Position numbers and translations under genes: made by a program
Notes under the pieces: generated by a model
The model's database searches: none
What the model was told of the DNA's origin: nothing
The model's input: the letters and a program-made list of their open reading frames with translations, nothing else
DNA from: Bacillota bacterium
GTDB taxonomy: Bacteria; Bacillota; TC1
Direction of reading: 5' to 3'
Assembly (NCBI GenBank): GCA_028683955.1
Contig: JAQUGR010000003.1
Span: forward strand, 62,001 to 126,000
DNA length: 64,000 nucleotides
Shown: one piece after another, positions 24,585-32,746 of the stretch
How the letters are laid out: each line of letters begins with the position of its first letter
Numbering within the stretch: the stretch's first letter is position 1

Positions 24585-26396
24585 TTAAAAATCATTAAAT
24601 TTAGGCTTACGTTTTTCAACAAAAGCAGACATACCTTCTTTAGACTCTTCGTTAGTAAAACAACTAGTCCAGTCTCTATTTTCAACTGCTAATCCGTTAT
24701 CTAAATCTATACTTCCACCCTCATTAATAGATTTCTTAGCTAATTTTACAGCTTTCATTCCATTGCTCATTATTTTCATAGCTAAATCATTAACTACTCT
24801 ATTTAGAGCTTCTGGTGCAACTACACGACTTACCAGCCCAATTCTAAAAGCTTCTTCTGCACTTATCATCTCACCTGTAAAAATCAATTCTTTAGATAAT
24901 CCTTGCCCAACAATCCTTTGTAAACGTTGAGTGCCGCCAAAACCAGGAATAAGTCCCAGTTTCACTTCAGGTTGTCCAAATTTAGCTCTACTGCTAGCGA
25001 TACGTATATCACAAGCCATAGCTAATTCATTTCCACCACCTAAAGCATAACCATTAATTGCTCCTATTACAACTTGTGGCAAGTTTTTTAATCTAGAAAA
25101 TACAGATTGCGCAAGTGAAGAAATTTCTTCACCTTCTTCTTCATTCATATCTATCATTTTGGAAATATCAGCGCCGGCTACAAAAGCTCTGCCTCCAGCA
25201 CCTCTGACTATTACTACTTGAACAGATTCATCCTTTTCTAATTTTTCTACTACTGCCTCAATTTCCAATAAGGTTTTTCTATTTAATGCATTTAAAAACC
25301 TTGGTCTGTTTATTGTAAGATAAGCTATTCTATTTTTTATATTAAAGAGTATATTTTCCATACCTAAATACTTATCAGATGAAGGAGCAACATAATCCAT
25401 TCCTTCTGATTTTGCCTTGTTTATTGCAGCTATTAGAGGTGGTAGAATTGATTTAACATCCCCAACTATACCTAAATCTGCCACATCAAATATTGGTGCA
25501 GTATCATTTTTATTTATAGCAATAATTAAACCAGAATTTTCCATTCCGGCTACATGTTGTATTGCTCCTGAAATACCACAGGCAATATATAGTTCAGGTT
25601 TAACAGTTTTACCTGTTTGTCCCACTTGTTTATCTGCATCAACCCAACCTGAATCAACAGCTGCTCTTGAACCAGCCAAATCTCCCCCAATTGTCGAAGC
25701 AAGATCACCTAGTAGCTTGAAATTTTCTGCGTTACCAACACCTCTTCCACCACTAACAATATATTTAGACTTGGTTATATCAGAATTTTTTTTCTCTTTC
25801 TTGATTACTTCCAATATTTCCACATTATTTCCAATATCACTAAAATCTACAACTACTTTCCTAACAATACCTTTTCTCGACTCATCTTTTTCCAAGGTCT
25901 GCATAACCCCAGGTCTTATTGTAGCCATTTGTGGTCTATGATTCTTACATTGAATAACAGCCATCAAATTACCTCCAAAAGCAGGTCTGGTCATATGTAA
26001 GCCCTTTGTTTCAGGATCTATATATAAAGATGTACAATCTGCAGTCAGCCCTGTTCTAATACGTGCAGATATTCGTGGTCCTAAATCTCTACCAATTGAA
26101 GTAGCTCCAATAAGTAATATTTCAGGATCATTCTCTTTAATAATCTTTGTTAAAGCTTTTGTATAGGGTTCTGTCATATATTCTTTAAGAATAGCATCAT
26201 CAACTACAATTACTTCATCTGCTCCATATTTTATTAGTTTGTTGGCTTTCTCTACTATGTCACTTCCGAGTAGTACACCAACAACTCTCTGTCCAAGGTC
26301 TTCTGCCAAAGAACGAGCTTCTCCAAGAAGTTCATAACTGACATTTTGGATGTTTCCATCTCTTTGTTCTATAAAAACATAAATATCTTTACTCAA
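24585..26396 (-). CDS. Electron transfer flavoprotein alpha fused to enoyl-CoA hydratase
   Basis: A 603-residue fusion. Residues 1-335 are EtfA, with KDIYVFIEQRDG at the start, LLIGATSIGRDLGPR, and the FAD domain signature SGGRGVG, QVGQTGKTVKPELYIACG, then INKNDTAPIFDVADLGIVGD. Residues 346-603 are a crotonase: FVAGADIS (oxyanion hole), ALGGGNELAMACD (first catalytic Glu) and FGQPEVKLGLIPGFGGTQ (second Glu). Both halves look functional. The likely start is TTG at 26396 with AAGGTG 6 bases before it; the frame is open to ATG 26426. It would couple crotonyl-CoA hydration directly to the Bcd-EtfAB electron step. Confidence 0.88.
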   Translation of the reverse strand: MSKDIYVFIEQRDGNIQNVSYELLGEARSLAEDLGQRVVGVLLGSDIVEKANKLIKYGADEVIVVDDAILKEYMTEPYTKALTKIIKENDPEILLIGATSIGRDLGPRISARIRTGLTADCTSLYIDPETKGLHMTRPAFGGNLMAVIQCKNHRPQMATIRPGVMQTLEKDESRKGIVRKVVVDFSDIGNNVEILEVIKKEKKNSDITKSKYIVSGGRGVGNAENFKLLGDLASTIGGDLAGSRAAVDSGWVDADKQVGQTGKTVKPELYIACGISGAIQHVAGMENSGLIIAINKNDTAPIFDVADLGIVGDVKSILPPLIAAINKAKSEGMDYVAPSSDKYLGMENILFNIKNRIAYLTINRPRFLNALNRKTLLEIEAVVEKLEKDESVQVVIVRGAGGRAFVAGADISKMIDMNEEEGEEISSLAQSVFSRLKNLPQVVIGAINGYALGGGNELAMACDIRIASSRAKFGQPEVKLGLIPGFGGTQRLQRIVGQGLSKELIFTGEMISAEEAFRIGLVSRVVAPEALNRVVNDLAMKIMSNGMKAVKLAKKSINEGGSIDLDNGLAVENRDWTSCFTNEESKEGMSAFVEKRKPKFNDF

Positions 26397-26406
26397 TTTA
26401 TTCACC

Positions 26407-27204
26407 TTATAAAATATGCCCTTCATTTAATCTTGCCATTATAGCTTCAACTGCTTCATTGCTTGTTAGTCCCTTAAGTAGTGTTCCTTGTGTTTTTTGT
26501 TCTTTTGTATAGGATTTTACAACCTTGGTTGGGGAGCCCTTAAGACCAATGCATCCATCATCTAGTAAATCCTTAAGGTCTTCGTAATTAAAATGTTTAA
26601 CTTCTTTCTTATCAGCTTCATAAACACCTGCAACTGTTAAATATTTTGGCTCCCCATAACCACTGATTGCGGTTAATAAACAGGGAAATTTTATCCTCAT
26701 TTTATGGTATCTATCTTCAAATTGTCTTAGTACAATTAAAGCATCCTCTTCATCATCAACATCAAACTCTTCCACATAACTAACATGAGGTATACCTAAA
26801 TGTTCTGCTATTTGTGGTCCTACTTGAGCTGTGTCTCCATCAATTGCCTGTCTTCCTGTAATTATTAAGTCATATCCTATTTTCTTTAGAGCTGCGGCTA
26901 AAATTGTAGACGTTGCTAATGTATCTGATCCTCCAAATTTACGATCAGATACAAGGTAACCTTCATCACAACCCATTGCTAAAGCTTCCTTTATGGCCAT
27001 TTCTGCTTGTTGTGGCCCCATGGATACTACTGTAACAGTACAATCCTCAATTTTATCTCGTAAGGCTAAAGCTGCTTCTATTCCAGCTTTATCATCAGGA
27101 TTTATTATGCTTCTAATACCTTTTCTTATTAAAGTATTGGTTACAGGATCTAAGGTAACTTCACTTGTATCAGGTACTTGTTTCATACATACTAATATTT
27201 TCAA
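26407..27204 (-). CDS. etfB: Electron transfer flavoprotein beta subunit
   Basis: A 265-residue EtfB with KILVCMKQVPDTSEV, the conserved NPDDKAGIEAALAL stretch, AMGCDEGYLVSDRKFGGSDT and ITGRQAIDGDTAQVGPQIAEHLG. It binds AMP or the bifurcating FAD and pairs with the EtfA half of the next gene. The gene starts with TTG at 27204, GAGGGG 7 bases upstream. It lies between the dehydrogenase and the fused EtfA, the usual order of bcd-etfBA clusters in Clostridia. Whether this ETF bifurcates electrons to ferredoxin cannot be told from sequence by eye. Confidence 0.94.
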   Translation of the reverse strand: MKILVCMKQVPDTSEVTLDPVTNTLIRKGIRSIINPDDKAGIEAALALRDKIEDCTVTVVSMGPQQAEMAIKEALAMGCDEGYLVSDRKFGGSDTLATSTILAAALKKIGYDLIITGRQAIDGDTAQVGPQIAEHLGIPHVSYVEEFDVDDEEDALIVLRQFEDRYHKMRIKFPCLLTAISGYGEPKYLTVAGVYEADKKEVKHFNYEDLKDLLDDGCIGLKGSPTKVVKSYTKEQKTQGTLLKGLTSNEAVEAIMARLNEGHIL

Positions 27205-27220
27205 ATTACTACCCCTCTCC

Positions 27221-28360
27221 CTATATCTTTAAGGAACCGGCTATAATCATTTTCATAACCTCTGAAGTTCCTTCATAAATTTCTGTTATTTTAGCATCAC
27301 GCATCATTCTTTCTACAGGATATTCTCTAGAATATCCATATCCACCAAAAAGTTGAACACAACCTCTTGTTACATCATTTGCTACTTCAGAAGCAAATAA
27401 CTTACACATCGCTGCGAGTGCATTATATTCTTTTTTCTCATCTTTAGCCAGTGCTGCTCTCCAAACCATAAGTCTTGCAGCGTCTATTTTTGTTTGCATT
27501 TCGGCTATCTTAAACTTGGTGTTTTGAAATGCTGAAATTGGTCTGCCAAATTGCTTTCTTTCTTTTACATATTGTATAGCTTCATTTAGTGCTCCTTGAG
27601 CGATACCAACTGATTGTGCTCCAATTCCAATTCTTCCACCATCTAATGCTTTAAGGGCAATTTCAAATCCTTCCCCTTCTTTTCTTAACATATTTTCTTT
27701 TGGAACTCTTACATTATCAATAGCAACTTCACAATTCGAAGCGCTTCTTATTCCCATTCTTGGCATATTTGAACCAACACTAAGACCAGGGGTACCAGCT
27801 TCAACTATAAATGCTGAAATACCATCTGTGCCTGATGCTTTATCTGTTACAGCAAAAATTACAAATATATCTGCAAAGCCAGAATTTGTGGTAAATACTT
27901 TTGATCCATTCAAAACGTAATAATCTTCATCTAGGACTGCACTTGTTTGTTGTCCTCCTGCATCTGATCCTGCATTAGGTTCAGTTAAGGAAAAACAACC
28001 TATTTTTCTACCATCAATAAGTGGTCTTAAAAACTTTTGTTTTTGCTCTTCTGTTCCAAAGTCATTGATAGAAGAGCAACAAAGGGATGTATGAACTGAA
28101 ATTGTAATGCCAGAACTTGCATCTATTTTAGAAATTTCCTCCATACAAAGAACATAGGCTAGTGTATCACCATCTGCTCCTCCATATTCCTTTGAATAAG
28201 GTATGCCAAAAAATCCACATTTTTGCATTTTCCCTAACAATTCTAAATCGAATTTTTCTTCCTCATCCATTTTTCTTGCTAACGGTTTTATTTCAGTTTC
28301 AGCAAATCTTCTATAAAAGTCTTGTAATAATTTCTGGGTATTTGATAGGTTAAAATCCAT
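27221..28360 (-). CDS. Short-chain acyl-CoA dehydrogenase (butyryl-CoA type)
   Basis: A 379-residue FAD enzyme that interconverts acyl-CoA and trans-2-enoyl-CoA. It shows CFSLTEPNAGSDAGG (FAD/CoA loop), the YVLNGSKVFTTNSGFADIF segment, QLFGGYGYSREYPVERMMRDAK and EIYEGTSEVMK, which carries the catalytic Glu of the butyryl/short-chain group. With EtfB and the EtfA-crotonase fusion downstream it forms a Bcd-EtfAB-like complex. Start ATG with AAGGAG. First gene of the operon, whose leader contains a LacI-type palindrome. Confidence 0.93.
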   Translation of the reverse strand: MDFNLSNTQKLLQDFYRRFAETEIKPLARKMDEEEKFDLELLGKMQKCGFFGIPYSKEYGGADGDTLAYVLCMEEISKIDASSGITISVHTSLCCSSINDFGTEEQKQKFLRPLIDGRKIGCFSLTEPNAGSDAGGQQTSAVLDEDYYVLNGSKVFTTNSGFADIFVIFAVTDKASGTDGISAFIVEAGTPGLSVGSNMPRMGIRSASNCEVAIDNVRVPKENMLRKEGEGFEIALKALDGGRIGIGAQSVGIAQGALNEAIQYVKERKQFGRPISAFQNTKFKIAEMQTKIDAARLMVWRAALAKDEKKEYNALAAMCKLFASEVANDVTRGCVQLFGGYGYSREYPVERMMRDAKITEIYEGTSEVMKMIIAGSLKI

Positions 28361-28386
28361 ATTATATTACTCCTTGTTGTAAATCT

Positions 28387-28400
28387 TGCAAACGTTTGCA
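28387..28400. promoter_or_regulatory. LacI-type palindrome in the acyl-CoA dehydrogenase leader
   Basis: TGCAAACGTTTGCA is a perfect 14-bp palindrome with a central CpG, the shape of LacI/CcpA-family operators. It differs from the CcpA consensus at the symmetric third bases (C/G instead of A/T). It lies 27 bp before the ATG, downstream of a weak promoter, so binding would repress the operon. The LacI-family gene at 29149 is the nearest candidate; CcpA is the alternative. Confidence 0.6.
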
Positions 28401-28492
28401 TTTATTGTTAAAAAAATATTTCCAATCAAATTTAATTAGAAATTCTTTACTAATTTCTATTTAACCATATATCATTTTGTTTGTCAATTTAG

Positions 28493-28522
28493 TTGATACT
28501 ATAATTATAAATCTGATATACT
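28493..28522 (+). promoter_or_regulatory. Promoter of the unknown membrane protein gene
   Basis: TTGATA (28493-28498) and TATACT (28517-28522) are 18 bp apart, about 40 bases before the ATG at 28561. Confidence 0.5.
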
Positions 28523-28560
28523 CATTACATAAATATACTTTGAAAACAGAGGTGAATTTC

Positions 28561-29142
28561 ATGTTTCTAAGTAGAATCAAAGACCTAAAAAATATTTATA
28601 GTATTGATAGTAAAGATGATTTCATAATTGATCTTCAACTTGATAGATATCGTGATGTCTATAGTGATTGGGATTATTCACCCTATCAGAATCGTGATTT
28701 AGATGATGACCTTGTTGAATATTTACTTGAATGTTCCTATGAAATAGGCCATCATTATAAAATGAAAGTTCTTTTTCATTTACCAAAAATGATTAAAGAT
28801 AAAAATAAAGAATTAGTAAGTATAAAAGGTATACGTCATTTTTTCGCCTATCAATATAAACGCAATAAAACCCAGATGTTAAGAGTTATTCGTGATACAT
28901 TAATCTTTTTTCTTTTAGGAATTTTAATGATTACAATAGGCACAATACTTAAAAATTCCTTGACAATAAATTTGTTTAATCAAGTCTTAATCGAAGGCTT
29001 ATATATTGGTGGTTGGGTTATGATGTGGGAAATGTTTTCAACCTGGTTTTTTCAAGTAAATAAATACCGTAATAAAATTAAACATTTCAAGCGTCTGCAA
29101 AATATTGAATATGAATATTTTTATACTGATGTTGAAATATAA
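28561..29142 (+). CDS. Unknown membrane protein with two helices
   Basis: A 193-residue protein that I do not recognise. The N-terminal 100 residues are highly charged and cytoplasmic-looking, with many Asp/Tyr pairs (DLQLDRYRDVYSDWDY and a DDDLVEYLLECSY stretch) and a GHHYKMKVLFHLP segment. Two hydrophobic helices follow (about 118-135 and 148-172), then a basic tail. The frame is open from 28477, but GAGGTG with 6-base spacing precedes the ATG at 28561. It stands alone between the acyl-CoA dehydrogenase operon and a converging LacI gene. Confidence 0.6.
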   Translation: MFLSRIKDLKNIYSIDSKDDFIIDLQLDRYRDVYSDWDYSPYQNRDLDDDLVEYLLECSYEIGHHYKMKVLFHLPKMIKDKNKELVSIKGIRHFFAYQYKRNKTQMLRVIRDTLIFFLLGILMITIGTILKNSLTINLFNQVLIEGLYIGGWVMMWEMFSTWFFQVNKYRNKIKHFKRLQNIEYEYFYTDVEI

Positions 29143-29148
29143 CTTATT

Positions 29149-30147
29149 TTATCTGACTGTTTTTCTTTCAATAATATCCATTGTATAGGTTTTAGTTTCA
29201 CTTATACCCTCTGGATTGTTTATTCTTCTTATGATAGCCTCAGCTACTTCCTTACCCATGCCATAATCATCATACTCCATTGTTGTAAGAGGAGGATTCA
29301 TTGATTCACTCCCTGGTTCATTGTTAAATCCCACTACTGAAATATCACCAGGTACTAGTAATCCTTTAGAATTAATTGCACCTATTACTCCAATTCCCAA
29401 GGTGTCAGATCCTGCAATTATAACTGAAGGTAAATCTTTACCTTCTAACAATTTAATGGTTGCATTCCAACCTTCTTTAGAGGACCATAAAGCTCCTACA
29501 ATTTTCTTTTCATCAACAATTAATCCATATTTATTGATTGCTTTTTGAAAAGCTGATATTTTCTTTAGTCCCGCATAGGACTCTTTATCTCCAACAACAA
29601 ACCCTATATTTTTATGTCCCTTTGCTACTAGATATTTTATTAGTTTATCAAAGGCTCCTTCTAAATCCAGGATAAAGGTATCTATACCATCCCTAGATCC
29701 ATCTCTATCTATAAATACTTTGGCTATACCGTAGGAAAGTTCATTATAGTTGGGCATCATAGAGGAGGCGAATATTACTCCATCTATGTGTAACTCTGAT
29801 ATTTTTTTACAGATTTTTTTTTCTAGTTCTTCATCTTCATGAGAACTGAAAATTACCATTGTATAGTCTGATTGCATAAGTCTTTCTTGAATGCCTCTAG
29901 CAATGTTTGCAAAAGACAGGGTTGTAAAGTTAGGTACAACTAAAGCAACAATCTTGCTTCTTTTTGTTTGTAATCCTCTGGCAAATGGATTTGGTCGATA
30001 ATTATAGTCATTTATAAAGCTTAAGACTCTTTCTCTTGTTTTCTCATTTACCATTTCTGGGTGATTTATGACTCTTGATACAGTTGAAGGATTTACTCCT
30101 GACATCTTGGCAATTTCTAAGATTGTTATAGTATCTTTTTTAGTCAT
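29149..30147 (-). CDS. LacI-family transcriptional regulator
   Basis: A 332-residue repressor: N-terminal LacI helix-turn-helix TILEIAKMSGVNPSTVSRVI plus hinge RPNPFARGLQTKRS, then a periplasmic-binding-protein-like effector domain from about residue 60 (VALVVPNFT, IDRDGS, GDKESYAGLKK, VVGFNNE). Members usually bind a sugar or nucleoside. No sugar genes are next to it; its nearest suited operator is TGCAAACGTTTGCA in the acyl-CoA dehydrogenase leader 750 bp away. No copy of that site is seen in its own promoter region. Confidence 0.9.
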   Translation of the reverse strand: MTKKDTITILEIAKMSGVNPSTVSRVINHPEMVNEKTRERVLSFINDYNYRPNPFARGLQTKRSKIVALVVPNFTTLSFANIARGIQERLMQSDYTMVIFSSHEDEELEKKICKKISELHIDGVIFASSMMPNYNELSYGIAKVFIDRDGSRDGIDTFILDLEGAFDKLIKYLVAKGHKNIGFVVGDKESYAGLKKISAFQKAINKYGLIVDEKKIVGALWSSKEGWNATIKLLEGKDLPSVIIAGSDTLGIGVIGAINSKGLLVPGDISVVGFNNEPGSESMNPPLTTMEYDDYGMGKEVAEAIIRRINNPEGISETKTYTMDIIERKTVR

Positions 30148-30286
30148 AGTCTCACCTCTTTTCTTTACTGAATTTTATTCTACTATATATTATTTTAGAA
30201 ATACAATGTTAACTAAATATCTATATTCCTAAGTGAGTTATTAGATAATTTAAATAAAATATGATATCGCTATCTATAACACATGA

Positions 30287-30315
30287 TTGAAATTCCTACG
30301 TCTATATAGTAATAT
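30287..30315 (+). promoter_or_regulatory. Promoter of the prepilin-like gene
   Basis: TTGAAA (30287-30292) and TAATAT (30310-30315) with a 17-bp spacer, 40 bp before a GGAGG-preceded ATG. Confidence 0.5.
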
Positions 30316-30354
30316 TATAAACAATGAATACTATATAATTGCTAGGAGGATTTT

Positions 30355-31122
30355 ATGATCAAGAATCGTCAAAATGGTTTTACTCTAATTGAAGTTGTTG
30401 CTACCCTTGCCATTTTAGCTATACTTATAGCAGTTGCTATTCCAAATTTTAGTGGATTAATAGATTTTGCTAGTGAAAAAAGTGCGATTTCAGAATGTAG
30501 AAATACAGTCAATACAGCACAATCGTTATATATTAATAACAATGCCAACAGAAGTTTAGTTACAACTTCTATGATAAAAGAAAAATCCAATATCAAAGGA
30601 AATATTTCTAGTATAGAAGATAATGATGGTACTATTATTCACCTAGTTATGACTTCAGGAAAATGGACTGTTACTTATTGTAAAAATTGGGAAACTTGCA
30701 GTATTCATTCCAAACAATATACCACATTAAAGTCTGATAATTCTACAACTCCAAATGAATCAGACTCATATTTTTACATTGGAGAGAGCACAGATTTTTT
30801 AGTTAATAGTGATGGAAATTTAGCTACCTATGATTTTGGACCATATGGTTCTACTGTGTCACAAGGCACTATTTTTTACTGGGAAGGAAACTTCTATTAT
30901 ACTAGAGATAGTCAATATGTAACTAATAGTACTGACAGGACAACATATATCAATAATTATGGAGTAAAAATCAATCGTACAGGTTTTGTAGAACCAGGAA
31001 GTACAACACAACCCGGAGACTTAAAGCTTACCCTAGATGGAGTATTTATATTTTTCCCATATTCACGATTTGATGGTGATTATGCAGATCCTAATTATTG
31101 GTTCAACATTACTATTAATTAA
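30355..31122 (+). CDS. Type IV prepilin-like protein
   Basis: A 255-residue protein with a class III signal: short basic leader, cleavage after Gly8, then FTLIE with Glu at position +5 and a 20-residue hydrophobic helix (VVATLAILAILIAVAIPNF). The secreted part is longer than in major pilins, with YCKNWETCS as the only Cys pair and a C-terminal Tyr/Gly-rich region, so it may be a minor pilin or a pseudopilin. No pilus assembly ATPase, PilC or peptidase gene is in the window; the assembly machinery must be elsewhere. Confidence 0.8.
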   Translation: MIKNRQNGFTLIEVVATLAILAILIAVAIPNFSGLIDFASEKSAISECRNTVNTAQSLYINNNANRSLVTTSMIKEKSNIKGNISSIEDNDGTIIHLVMTSGKWTVTYCKNWETCSIHSKQYTTLKSDNSTTPNESDSYFYIGESTDFLVNSDGNLATYDFGPYGSTVSQGTIFYWEGNFYYTRDSQYVTNSTDRTTYINNYGVKINRTGFVEPGSTTQPGDLKLTLDGVFIFFPYSRFDGDYADPNYWFNITIN

Positions 31123-31354
31123 AAACTTCAGGTTTATAACCTGGTCTGACATATAGACTATTATCTTTCTCAATAATATCAGGTTTATACACTTTCATAG
31201 GCCAGTCTTCTTGAGAAATTTCCTCAATTCCAACTGAAACACTAGTTTCAGGAACACCTAAGACCTTAACCGTCAATTCTTTAATCCCCTCTGCTAATTC
31301 AATTTTTTTATTCTCATCTTTCCCTGGCCAAATTTTAACTATAATATGTGGCAT
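31115..31354 (-). CDS. Tautomerase-family protein
   Basis: A 79-residue protein of the 4-oxalocrotonate tautomerase superfamily. The mature N-terminus would be Pro2 (MPHIIVKIWPG), the catalytic general base of the family, and a GVPETSVSVGIEEI stretch matches the second half of the beta-alpha-beta fold. Substrate unknown. It overlaps the upstream flavodoxin-fold gene by 20 bases, so translation is coupled, and its 3' end overlaps the converging prepilin gene by 8 bases. Confidence 0.85.
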   Translation of the reverse strand: MPHIIVKIWPGKDENKKIELAEGIKELTVKVLGVPETSVSVGIEEISQEDWPMKVYKPDIIEKDNSLYVRPGYKPEVFN

Positions 31355-31895
31355 AATTAGTCCTCCAATTTTTCAGTCTATCTTGTATTACTAAATCATT
31401 TTGTAACTCATTATGTGATCCAGCATCTGCTAAAATAATTGTATCAATTACATTCATATTAAATTTCTTGTAAACTTTTTTCAAGGTCTTAAAGTAATCT
31501 TTATAGTTATCCATATCTTCTATAGCTTGACTAAATATAAGAACTGTTGGAGTATCCTTGAGCTTCGAAGAAAAATCCTTTCTTAAAAAAACATTCAATC
31601 TATCCTGGAATATTCTCATTTGAGCTGTTACTTGATCCATATACATAGGACTAGCCAAGACAATTAAATCAGAGATGGCCAATCTGTTTAAAACAGGTTG
31701 TAATTCATCATGCAAGGTACATTCTATACTATCACTTTTCTGACACTCATCACAGGCCTGACAACCTTTGCAATTTAGTTCATTGATATTGAAAATACTA
31801 ATATCATCACCTGAAAACCCAGATAAAAATAAATTAACCATTTTTTCTGAATTTCCATTTCTGATTGGGCTACCTAATACTGCTGTTACTTTCAT
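31335..31895 (-). CDS. Flavodoxin-fold NAD(P)H-dependent oxidoreductase
   Basis: A 186-residue protein with the FMN phosphate loop GSPIRNGNSEKMVN, then CKGCQACDECQKSD, the Cys-rich insertion of the iron-sulfur flavoprotein/NAD(P)H reductase group, and ASPMYMDQVTAQM lining the flavin site. The four Cys could bind a [4Fe-4S] cluster or zinc. It probably reduces small quinone-like or aromatic substrates. Start ATG with AGGAGG. Confidence 0.85.
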   Translation of the reverse strand: MKVTAVLGSPIRNGNSEKMVNLFLSGFSGDDISIFNINELNCKGCQACDECQKSDSIECTLHDELQPVLNRLAISDLIVLASPMYMDQVTAQMRIFQDRLNVFLRKDFSSKLKDTPTVLIFSQAIEDMDNYKDYFKTLKKVYKKFNMNVIDTIILADAGSHNELQNDLVIQDRLKNWRTNYATYYS

Positions 31896-31942
31896 TATTT
31901 CCTCCTAGATTTATTATGTTAATATATTTATAATTACCAATT

Positions 31943-32686
31943 TTATTGAATAATTATTTCATTATCTTCAAAAGGGCTTTTTCTGATTGCCAAGGAAAAT
32001 AGATAAGGGTATTCCATATTTAAATATGTCATATACTCAAACCATTCATTGATTAATTGGACATAAGCTCTTTTTAAGTCGATAGAAAGGTGATTCATAT
32101 CATTTTTAGGTAAATTGAGTAAATCATCTCTATTTTCTAGTTCATCAAGTACATGATAGACTGCCCATAGCATATCCGTAAAACGACTATGTTCTAAAAG
32201 ATTAGGATTTTCAAACATTCTCGCTATGTATGTTTTTTTTGATGTGAGAAATTCTTTTAAATCAGCCAAATCTCCATCATAACTGTCAATATTATAGTTG
32301 AAGTTTTTTAACATATTAAGAATATTTTTCTTATCTTTCTTTTTCAACTCATTTTCAAACTTAAATATTTCCTTGAACTCAAATAAATTTTTATCAAATT
32401 TAGATATCTTTCTTATTAATGATGTACCGATTTCAGAATAAAAAGCACTTACTATAATTTGTAATTTTTGGAAGTTCTCTTCTTTTTCCTTACTTTTCAT
32501 ATATTTTTCGAGTATATATGAAATTATTATTACAGATATTGGTAAAAATGCCAACTCTTGAAATAGCAAGAACATGGTTTCATGAATATCATGAAAATAT
32601 GATACTTGAAAATAGTATATGCTAAAAGATATAAATAATAATACTGCACAAATTACCAGGGTGTTTTTTAAATTTTTATTTTTCAT
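31943..32686 (-). CDS. Unknown protein with two N-terminal membrane helices
   Basis: A 247-residue protein that I cannot assign. Helices at about 10-28 and 42-58 anchor it, and residues 65-247 form a charged, helical cytoplasmic region with Lys/Glu-rich segments (KSKEKEENFQKLQ, ELKKKDKKNILN). A GGAGG site supports the start. It lies on the same strand between the flavodoxin gene and the pentapeptide gene, with about 50-60 base gaps, so it may be a single transcript unit. Confidence 0.6.
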   Translation of the reverse strand: MKNKNLKNTLVICAVLLFISFSIYYFQVSYFHDIHETMFLLFQELAFLPISVIIISYILEKYMKSKEKEENFQKLQIIVSAFYSEIGTSLIRKISKFDKNLFEFKEIFKFENELKKKDKKNILNMLKNFNYNIDSYDGDLADLKEFLTSKKTYIARMFENPNLLEHSRFTDMLWAVYHVLDELENRDDLLNLPKNDMNHLSIDLKRAYVQLINEWFEYMTYLNMEYPYLFSLAIRKSPFEDNEIIIQ

Positions 32687-32746
32687 TTATTCCTCCATTT
32701 TTAAATTGTCTATTCTATATAAGACCTACCCAACCTATTAGCTTAA

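Noticed and set aside
25417-25941. A 174-codon plus-strand open frame opposite the EtfA half
   Set aside because: Pro/Ser/Ile-rich translation with no ribosome-binding site, mirrored on a strongly conserved EtfA gene; a shadow frame.
28387-28400. Calling the palindrome a standard CcpA cre site
   Set aside because: Positions 3 and 12 differ from the cre consensus symmetrically; kept as a generic LacI-family site instead.
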